Shown here in pieces: positions 52,659-58,878 of a DNA stretch of 58,878 nt. The notes under the pieces were generated by a model, which was not told the origin of the DNA, did not search any database, and saw only the letters and a list, made by a program, of their open reading frames with translations. Position 1 is the stretch's first letter; each line of letters opens with the position of its first letter. This DNA comes from Gammaproteobacteria bacterium (lineage in GTDB: Bacteria > Pseudomonadota > Gammaproteobacteria > Natronospirales > REEB76), in the NCBI GenBank assembly GCA_027315405.1, contig DAHUYB010000062.1:1-58878 (forward strand). The letters are read 5' to 3'. The position numbers were made by a program, and so were the translations under genes.

Positions 52659-54272
52659 TTACTCTTTGCCAAACATCCGCGGAAGCAGCGACCATGCCTG
52701 CCGCAAACCCGCAAGGCGCGCGATTATTCCGCGGCCATACAGCACCGTCAGTACCCCTTTTAACCCTTTGTACCCCTGCTGGTCATAGGGCATCCAAAAT
52801 GGCTGGCGCCGGGCTAGTTTGAGCCAATCGCTGACTATGACCTGAGGCGCGGTGACCGCTTCGAAAGCGAAACGCCCATGGCCGCGGCCATTGCCGGAAT
52901 CCTTGAAACCGCCCCAGGGGGTTTCGGTCAAGCCATGGGAAAGCAGATGGTCGTTGATGGTGACAGCGCCTGCCCGGATTTGTTCCGCGAGCATGACCGC
53001 CTTGCGCAGGTCGCGTGACCATACCGAGGCGCTCAGACCATAGTGCGAATCGTTGGCGAGGCGTATGGCCTCCGCATCGCTGGCGACTTGCATGATACCC
53101 AGTATTGGACCAAAGGTTTCTTCCCGCATGATGGCCATGCTGTGGTCCACCTGCGTAAGCACCATGGGTGAAATGAAATGCGGATTAGCCTCCAGAGCGG
53201 GCCCTGCCTTGGCCGCGATGCTGGCACCGCGCTGAAATGCTTCTTCCAGCTGCCGCCGCACCGTGTCTACTTGACGGTCAGTGCACAACGGACCGACATC
53301 CACGTTGAAATCCATGCCATGGCCCACGCGCAAGGCCATAACTTTTTGCGTGAGCCGTTGCATGAAACCCGTGTAAACATCCTGATGGACATAGATGCGT
53401 TCAACACCGGCGCAGGACTGGCCGGCGTTGGATAGGCCCGCCCACACGGCGCCGGCGGCGGCGCGCTCCAGATCCGCATCGGCACACACGATCATCGCAT
53501 CTTTACCGCCGAGTTCGAGTGACACGGGTGTGAGCGTACGTGCAGCCTTCTCCATGAGTAGCTTGCCGACCGGCGCCGAGCCGGTAAAGAATAACTTGTC
53601 CACTCCATTGCCGGATTCCAGCAATAATTCGCCGGCCAATGGCCCGTCAATGTGAATGTGATGGAACACGCCCTCCGGCAGCCCGCTTTCGCGAAACATA
53701 CGCTCCATGAATGCGCCAACCGCTACGGTTTCCGGGGCAGTCTTGAACACCACCGTGTTGCCCGCCAGCAGTGCCGGCACGATCTCATGCATGGGAATGC
53801 CTAGAGGGTAGTTCCAGGGCGCGATGATGCCCACCACACCCCACGGTACGCGGCACAGTGTGCTGCGCTTGCTGAAGAACAGCAGGGAGCCATTTTTCAG
53901 ATGTTGCGGCGTTAGGAATTTCTGTGCATTTTTCTCATACCAGCGGCTGCCGGTCACTGTCGGCATGATTTCGGTGGTCAGCGCATCCACCCGGGTCTTG
54001 CCCACGCAATTGGAAATGGTTTGCGCGGTTTCATCCATATGCGCCATCAGCCAGCGGCGCAGCCCGCGGATGGGGCGTTGACGCTTCGTCAGCGGTAGAG
54101 CCGCCCACCCAGGTTGTGCTGCGCGAGCGGTACGCAGTACGGCGCGGACCTCATCAACGCTTTGCCAGGGATAGCGGCCTATCAGTTCGCCGGTGGCAGG
54201 ATTGTGCAGGGTAACGCCCGGTATAGCCGCTGATTCAGGGGCTAGCCTCATTGATATTCCGGCAGCGGGCAT
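52659..54272 (-). CDS. NAD(P)-dependent aldehyde dehydrogenase
   Basis: 537 residues. VVGIIAPWNYPLGIPMHEIV, LFFTGSAPVGKLLMEKAA, the general-base Glu in SLELGGKDAMIV and the nucleophile in SNAGQSCAGVERIYV are all present, so it should be active. It belongs to the succinate-semialdehyde/coniferyl aldehyde type of broad substrate range, extended by a C-terminal tail of about 65 residues (LARRQPFWMPYDQQGY on). The ATG at 54272 lies two bases after the stop codon of the upstream oxygenase, which implies a shared transcript. Confidence 0.9.
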   Translation of the reverse strand: MPAAGISMRLAPESAAIPGVTLHNPATGELIGRYPWQSVDEVRAVLRTARAAQPGWAALPLTKRQRPIRGLRRWLMAHMDETAQTISNCVGKTRVDALTTEIMPTVTGSRWYEKNAQKFLTPQHLKNGSLLFFSKRSTLCRVPWGVVGIIAPWNYPLGIPMHEIVPALLAGNTVVFKTAPETVAVGAFMERMFRESGLPEGVFHHIHIDGPLAGELLLESGNGVDKLFFTGSAPVGKLLMEKAARTLTPVSLELGGKDAMIVCADADLERAAAGAVWAGLSNAGQSCAGVERIYVHQDVYTGFMQRLTQKVMALRVGHGMDFNVDVGPLCTDRQVDTVRRQLEEAFQRGASIAAKAGPALEANPHFISPMVLTQVDHSMAIMREETFGPILGIMQVASDAEAIRLANDSHYGLSASVWSRDLRKAVMLAEQIRAGAVTINDHLLSHGLTETPWGGFKDSGNGRGHGRFAFEAVTAPQVIVSDWLKLARRQPFWMPYDQQGYKGLKGVLTVLYGRGIIARLAGLRQAWSLLPRMFGKE

Positions 54273-54274
54273 GC

Positions 54275-54925
54275 TCAAAAGACAAACTGGGTGTTTTTCA
54301 GGATGACGTCGAAAGCGATGATCGCGCGATCGCCCCCGCCCTTGAACGGATACACGTAGTGGATGTAATAGGGCGGGAAAATGATGAGATCGCCGGATTG
54401 GGGATGCAAGCGGCGCGTAAGGCTGATGCCATGATGATGAGCCACCGGGTGTGGATTGAGAAACTCGATGCAACCCTCAGGTTTGGGTTTTTCCGGCACC
54501 GCCACATAATACACACCGCTGGCGAGATTGCCGACGCTGGGGTGCATATGTGGTGCCTGCCAGTCGCCCGCTGACAAAATATTGGCCCAGGAGGCAAGTC
54601 GTGTGCGGCTGGTCTCTATTTTGTTGTCGTAGGCCTTTTCCAGGTAGCGCGCCACGCCCGGCAGAATGACTTCCTCGTGCAGACGTACAATGGCATTTTC
54701 CGGACGGTGCAGGAAAGGCATCCTTTTCGAAGTCTGATAACCACCGTAGGTTGTGATGTTGCCGGACAGGGCCTCGTTTTCTTGCGTATCATCTAAATGC
54801 AGGTCGCGCAGCTTGCGCACAATTTCAAAAGTCTCGCGGTTGATTTCATCCACGTTGGTGTGGTGACTGACCATCACGTGGATGGGAAAGTGATCCTCGA
54901 AGCGGGTATCGTGCTGGATGCTCAT
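54275..54925 (-). CDS. 2OG-Fe(II) oxygenase family protein (TIGR02466-like)
   Basis: 216 residues. QAPHMHPSVGNLASGVYYV carries proximal metal His (H126/H128), GDLIIFPPYYIHYVYPF the distal His (H189), and DRAIIAFDV the 2-oxoglutarate Arg (R200). It is the same family as the gene at 3274-3981 but the two are clearly diverged, so this is not a recent duplication. ATG 54925 lies ten bases after the ppsA stop; it is followed by the aldehyde dehydrogenase gene after two bases. Confidence 0.86.
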   Translation of the reverse strand: MSIQHDTRFEDHFPIHVMVSHHTNVDEINRETFEIVRKLRDLHLDDTQENEALSGNITTYGGYQTSKRMPFLHRPENAIVRLHEEVILPGVARYLEKAYDNKIETSRTRLASWANILSAGDWQAPHMHPSVGNLASGVYYVAVPEKPKPEGCIEFLNPHPVAHHHGISLTRRLHPQSGDLIIFPPYYIHYVYPFKGGGDRAIIAFDVILKNTQFVF

Positions 54926-54935
54926 TGTGGCGCAC

Positions 54936-57308
54936 TCATTTAGCTTCACCGGCAAGGTACAGCCAAGTTTCTAGCACCGTGTCCGGGTTGAGGGAAATAC
55001 TCTCAATGCCCTGTTCCAGCAGCCAGCGGGCCAGATCGGGGTGGTCGGAAGGACCCTGACCGCAGATGCCGATGTATTTCTTGTGTTTGCGGCAGGCCTG
55101 GATGGCCATGGACAACATCGCCTTAACGGCGTCGTTGCGTTCGTCGAACAGATGCGCGATCACACCGGAATCCCTATCCAGGCCAAGGGTCAATTGCGTC
55201 ATATCATTGGAGCCAATGGAGAAACCGTCAAAGTATTCGAGAAACTGCTCCGCCAATATCGCATTAGACGGCAGCTCGCACATCATGATGAGCTTGAGGC
55301 CGTTTTCGCCGCGCTTCAGACCGTTAGCGGCAAGTAGCTCCGTTACCTGCCGCGCTTCCTCCACGGTGCGCACAAACGGGATCATCACCTGCACGTTGGT
55401 AAGGCCCATCTTCTCGCGTACTTTGCAAAGTGCGCGGCACTCCAGTTCAAAACAATCACGGAAACTAGCTGCGATATAGCGTGAAGCGCCGCGGAAACCC
55501 AGCATAGGGTTTTCTTCATGGGGTTCATATTGGCGCCCACCGATAAGATTGGCATACTCGTTGGACTTGAAATCCGAGGTGCGCACAATCACCGGTTCGG
55601 GCGCAAACGCCGAGGCTATGGTGGCGATGCCTTCCGCCAGCCGTTCTACATAGAAACTCACCGGGTCCCGGTAACCAGCAATACGCTCCTGAATCTGTCG
55701 TTTGATTTCGGCGGGCTGTGCCTCGAAATTAATCAGTGCCTTCGGATGTACGCCGATCATGCGGTTGATGATGAATTCCAGTCGCGCTAGCCCCACGCCC
55801 TTATGCGGTAGCATGGCAAAACCGAAGGCACGTTCCGGGTTACCGACGTTCATCATGATTTTGAGCGGCGCCTTGGGCATATGGTCGAGGCTGATCTCAC
55901 GATGCTCAAACTCCAGCTTACCGGCGTAGATGTAACCGGTGTCACCTTCGGCACAGGACACGGTGACCGGTTGGCCGTCCTTGATCTTGAGGGTGGCTTC
56001 GCCGCAACCCACGACCGCCGGGATACCGAGTTCGCGGGCGATGATGGCTGCATGACAGGTGCGGCCACCCCGATTGGTGACGATGGCGGCCGCGCGCTTC
56101 ATGATGGGTTCCCAATCCGGGTCCGTCATATCGGTAACCAGTACGTCGCCTGCCTGAATGCGATTCATTTCGCTGATGTTCTGAAGAATTTTCGCCGTGC
56201 CGGCGCCGATTTTCTGGCCGATGCTTCGGCCTTCTGCAAGCACTGGACCTTGCGTCTTGAGCGCATAACGTTCAATGCGTTGGTTTCTCCGGCTTTTAAC
56301 CGTTTCCGGACGTGCTTGCAGGATGTAGAGCTTGCCATCGGCGCCGTCTTTGGCCCATTCGATATCCATGGGCCTTGCATAATGTTTCTCGATGATCAGC
56401 GCCTGTTTCGCCAAGTTGATCACCTCCGCATCGCTGATACAGAAGCGCGCACGTGCCTCCGCATGCACCTCGATAGTTTCTACCGTGCGGCCGTGACTGT
56501 TACCATCGCCATAGATCATCATGCCGGTCTTGCTGCCAAGAGTACGGCGTACGATGGGGTACTTGCCGGTTGCCAATGCCGGTTTGTAGACGTAAAACTC
56601 ATCCGGATTCACCGCGCCCTGCACCACGGTTTCACCCAGGCCATAAGCAGCGGTGATAAACACAACTTTATCAAAACCGGATTCAGTGTCCAGGGTGAAC
56701 ATCACACCGGCGGCGCCAAGATCGCTGCGCACCATGCGCTGGATACCCGCTGAGAGCGCAACTTCGGCGTGATCGAAACCGTGATGTATCCGATAGGCAA
56801 TGGCACGATCATTGAATAGTGAGGCGAACACCTCTTTCATGGCCTGCAACACCTGCTCAATGCCGCGCACATTGAGAATAGTTTCCTGCTGACCGGCGAA
56901 CGAGGCATCCGGCAGGTCCTCGGCAGTAGCAGAGGAACGCACGGCTACCGAGATTTCATTTGCGGATTGCTGCATCAGCGTTGCATAGGCCGTGCGGATG
57001 GCCTGCTCCAGGCCGGCGGGAAAGGGCAGTGCAGCAATCCATTGACGGATACGCGCGCCGGCGGCGGCGAGGCTTACGACATCGTCCACGTTGAGTTGCG
57101 CGAGTTCCTTTGCAATACGCGTCGCCAAACCACCGTGGGCGAGAAATTCGCGGTACACATCGGCGGTGGTAGCGAACCCGCCTGGCACCCAGACACCTAG
57201 TTGAGTGAGATGGCTAATCATTTCGCCCAGGGAGGCATTTTTGCCACCCACCTTGTCCACATCACGCATGCCAAGGTGCTCAAACCCAATGACGTAACGC
57301 TCATCCAT
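54936..57308 (-). CDS. ppsA: Phosphoenolpyruvate synthase
   Basis: 790 residues. It makes PEP from pyruvate with ATP for gluconeogenesis. The N-terminal nucleotide-binding domain starts [20 protein letters not shown], the swivelling phosphohistidine domain has [19 protein letters not shown], and the C-terminal PEP-binding barrel has [19 protein letters not shown] and the Cys in [13 protein letters not shown]. The ATG at 57308 gives the standard start; the frame upstream to 57371 is not family-like. It is divergent from its regulator gene ppsR. Confidence 0.97.
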   Translation of the reverse strand: MDERYVIGFEHLGMRDVDKVGGKNASLGEMISHLTQLGVWVPGGFATTADVYREFLAHGGLATRIAKELAQLNVDDVVSLAAAGARIRQWIAALPFPAGLEQAIRTAYATLMQQSANEISVAVRSSATAEDLPDASFAGQQETILNVRGIEQVLQAMKEVFASLFNDRAIAYRIHHGFDHAEVALSAGIQRMVRSDLGAAGVMFTLDTESGFDKVVFITAAYGLGETVVQGAVNPDEFYVYKPALATGKYPIVRRTLGSKTGMMIYGDGNSHGRTVETIEVHAEARARFCISDAEVINLAKQALIIEKHYARPMDIEWAKDGADGKLYILQARPETVKSRRNQRIERYALKTQGPVLAEGRSIGQKIGAGTAKILQNISEMNRIQAGDVLVTDMTDPDWEPIMKRAAAIVTNRGGRTCHAAIIARELGIPAVVGCGEATLKIKDGQPVTVSCAEGDTGYIYAGKLEFEHREISLDHMPKAPLKIMMNVGNPERAFGFAMLPHKGVGLARLEFIINRMIGVHPKALINFEAQPAEIKRQIQERIAGYRDPVSFYVERLAEGIATIASAFAPEPVIVRTSDFKSNEYANLIGGRQYEPHEENPMLGFRGASRYIAASFRDCFELECRALCKVREKMGLTNVQVMIPFVRTVEEARQVTELLAANGLKRGENGLKLIMMCELPSNAILAEQFLEYFDGFSIGSNDMTQLTLGLDRDSGVIAHLFDERNDAVKAMLSMAIQACRKHKKYIGICGQGPSDHPDLARWLLEQGIESISLNPDTVLETWLYLAGEAK

Positions 57309-57416
57309 TGGTGAAATCCTCAATGACCGGTTGCCATGCTTGGAAGGGTATACTGGACTCCAGGTTTCCACCCGTGTTTGATGATAGTTATAGCCAACCC
57401 GTCCTGACGGCCAAGC

Positions 57417-58238
57417 ATGGAAAAACGACGCGCAGTATTCTTCATTTCAGATCGCACCGGCATCACGGCGGAAGCCCTGGGCCGCAGCCTCATGAGTCAG
57501 TTCAATGGAGACGGATTCCGGCAGGTCACTTTGCCATTTATCGCCAATGTTGACAAGGCGAATGAGGCGGTGGCACGCATCAATGCGGCGGGTGTGGAAG
57601 ACGGCGTCCGACCCATTGTTTTCAGCACCATGGTGGATGACGCCCTGCGCATAATAATTCAACGCAGCGAAGCTTTGTATCTGGATTTTTTCGAGGCTTT
57701 CATCGGCCCCCTTGAACGCGAGCTGGGCATGAAATCTTCCCATACCGCCGGCCGAGCCCATGCCTCGGCGGATAATGCCGCCTACGTTCAGCGTATCGAG
57801 GCGGTAAATTTCGCACTTGCGAATGATGACGGTATTAGCACCAAACGCTATCCGGAAGCCGATGTGGTGCTGGTGGGGGTCTCGCGCTCCGGGAAAACCC
57901 CCACCTGTCTTTATCTGGCGCTTCAATTCGGAATTTTTGCGGCCAATTACCCGCTTACAGAAGATGACCTCAGCTGCGGGCAATTACCGGCGGTATTGGC
58001 GCCTTACCGGGCCAAAATCTATGGTCTCACCATTGAGCCGGCCCGCTTGCAGCAGATCCGCCATCACCGCCGCCCGGACAGCCGCTATGCGTCATCTGAT
58101 CAAGTATGTTATGAAGTCCGGCAGGCAGAGGATATTTTTCGGGCCGCAGGGGTGCCATACATGAACACTACGCATCCTTCCATCGAGGAAATCGCCACCA
58201 CCATACTGCATCAGATTGGCATCCAGCGCCGTTTCTGA
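57417..58238 (+). CDS. ppsR: PEP synthase regulatory kinase/pyrophosphorylase
   Basis: 273 residues, DUF299 family. It inactivates PpsA by ADP-dependent phosphorylation of an active-site Thr and reverses it by phosphate-dependent dephosphorylation. [18 protein letters not shown] is the family start, and [19 protein letters not shown] is the P-loop. The C-terminal [17 protein letters not shown] segment is also conserved. It is divergent from ppsA across 108 bp, the usual pairing. Confidence 0.97.
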   Translation: MEKRRAVFFISDRTGITAEALGRSLMSQFNGDGFRQVTLPFIANVDKANEAVARINAAGVEDGVRPIVFSTMVDDALRIIIQRSEALYLDFFEAFIGPLERELGMKSSHTAGRAHASADNAAYVQRIEAVNFALANDDGISTKRYPEADVVLVGVSRSGKTPTCLYLALQFGIFAANYPLTEDDLSCGQLPAVLAPYRAKIYGLTIEPARLQQIRHHRRPDSRYASSDQVCYEVRQAEDIFRAAGVPYMNTTHPSIEEIATTILHQIGIQRRF

Positions 58239-58242
58239 TTTG

Positions 58243-58640
58243 TCAGGTGACGGCAGCTGGTGTCGTGATACCGTGGCTTGCGAGCCGTGCTCGTGTGCGT
58301 GCCATGCGCGAAAGCGGTGCCAACATCGTCGTGGGAGTTTGGAAATTGAGTGGGGCCGGGTGCGTGCTGTTCCAGATAGATGCGCAGGATAGTGCCATGG
58401 GTGCCGGTGCCAGACATGCGATATACGATGCGTCCACCACCCACCGTTGTCAGCCGTAAACCTTGATTCAGGCTGATGCTACCATCCACCGGATCATGGT
58501 AGGTGAAATTCTCTGCGGCCTGGGCGGTGTAACCCGCCACGGTTTCATCAGCCATTTCGCCAAGGCGCGAACCCAGCAGGCGCATGAGAGTCAGTGCCTG
58601 CCCCGCATCTTTCATGAAATAATCTTCACGCGATGAGCCA
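58243..58640 (-). pseudogene. pgm: Phosphoglucomutase C-terminal fragment, frameshifted and 5'-disrupted
   Basis: The C-terminal domain of the alpha-D-phosphohexomutase (PGM1-type) family. FTYHDPVDGSISLNQGLRL and RIVYRMSGTGTHGTILRIYL are the phosphate-binding loop and its surroundings. After RIYLEQHAPGP near 58345-58352 the frame must shift by one base to continue with NFQTPTTMLAPLSRMA and the family-typical end ITTPAAVT (stop 58243-58245). Upstream, family likeness ends near 58620-58640; the preceding sequence to the window end is hairpin-rich and not mutase-like. So the gene has an apparent one-base insertion, possibly in the CCCC run, and a separate break at its 5' side. Sequencing error could explain the first but not easily the second. 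Confidence 0.75.
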
Positions 58641-58878
58641 GGAAAGGCGCAAAGCGCCGAGGCGAAGAGCCTGTGGTAGCCCCAGCGGCCGTAGCACCAC
58701 GTCCGCGTGGTGCGAAGGCCGCGCCGGGGCGTAAAATCAGGGTGGAGGAAACCGCGCGCAGTAACGGTTTCCGAACGCCGGGCGTGCCGCCGCAAAGGAA
58801 TGGGCCGTCGCTGTTGTCGCCGACGACCCTTGGAAGTCCCAGACGTGGGACGCCGGGACCGTACCGGCCGTCACCAGC
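58641..58878. repeat. Hairpin-rich non-coding element at window end
   Basis: A series of separate palindromes. GCACCACG/CGTGGTGC at 58694-58713 (TCCG loop) is enclosed by CGGCC/GGCCG at 58686-58690 and 58717-58721. GGAAACCG/CGGTTTCC lies at 58747-58772. TCCCA/TGGGA around GACG lies at about 58836-58849, and GGCGC/GCGCC around AAA near 58650. No coding likeness in any frame. It directly abuts the broken phosphoglucomutase fragment, and could be a mobile repeat that interrupted it. It may continue past the window. Confidence 0.55.

Noticed and set aside
1-58878. CRISPR arrays, prophage, insertion sequences or integrases
   Set aside because: No regularly spaced direct repeats, no transposase, integrase or phage structural genes were seen anywhere in the window.

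Overview
The window is chromosomal DNA of a gammaproteobacterium. The evidence is a set of classic gammaproteobacterial blocks: ruvC-ruvA-ruvB-ybgC-tolQRAB-pal-cpoB-queE-queC-tRNA-Lys, gcvR-bcp opposite dapA and a BamC-like lipoprotein, 4.5S RNA-dnaX-ybaB-recR, mlaFEDCB, ppsA/ppsR and orn. GC content looks moderately high by eye. The accessory content (a very large TonB-dependent receptor beside many 2-oxoglutarate/Fe(II) oxygenases, class I aldolase, YfaZ, a shortened BamC) suggests a Steroidobacter/Nevskia/Xanthomonas-like lineage; the exact order cannot be fixed from sequence alone. Two genes (ybgC and pgm) carry single-base frame breaks, which may be real decay or may be assembly error.

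Layout. 1-3.07 kb: 3' part of a TonB-dependent receptor whose 12 cysteines all fall in six close pairs, ending in a strong terminator. 3.27-9.37 kb: six genes in strictly alternating orientation. Five are 2OG/Fe(II)-type oxygenases (two fused to TPR or Sel1 repeats) and one is a sulfotransferase-like P-loop protein. This accessory cluster is the most unusual part of the window. 9.56-15.3 kb: 2-oxoglutarate dehydrogenase operon sucA-sucB-lpd with a hairpin-rich repeat between sucB and lpd. 15.4-18.6 kb: a secreted polysaccharide deacetylase, a Bax-like glucosaminidase-domain protein, a gene-poor gap and a YfaZ porin-like protein. 18.6-28.2 kb: yebC, the Holliday-junction resolvase operon, the Tol-Pal envelope operon and two queuosine genes, then tRNA-Lys. 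28.6-30.2 kb: an orphan small membrane protein and class I fructose-bisphosphate aldolase.

30.3-37.6 kb: an outer-membrane lipid block. A sigma70-like promoter overlapped by a perfect 29-bp palindrome precedes mlaFEDCB, which meets mlaA tail to tail; bepA (OM protein quality-control protease) and a FadL-type porin follow. 37.7-41.7 kb: phoH-like, bcp, gcvR, dapA and the short BamC-like lipoprotein. 41.7-46.3 kb: tRNA-Ser, 4.5S RNA, dnaX-ybaB-recR, a HIT protein and a Ste24-like protease. 46.4-49.3 kb: orn, a threonine/serine dehydratase and three small envelope proteins. 49.35-51.84 kb: the complete but poorly understood AmmeMemoRadiSam trio. 52-58.24 kb: a DUF2441 protein, then an apparent ppsA-oxygenase-aldehyde dehydrogenase operon and the divergent ppsA regulator gene. 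58.24-58.88 kb: a broken phosphoglucomutase 3' end abutting hairpin-rich DNA.

Functionally the window combines central carbon metabolism (OGDH, PEP synthase, aldolase), DNA processing (RuvABC, DnaX, RecR), and outer-membrane maintenance (Tol-Pal, Mla, BepA, FadL, BamC-like). The accessory oxygenase set is likely to modify proteins, peptides or small molecules connected with the TonB receptor; that connection is inference from position only.
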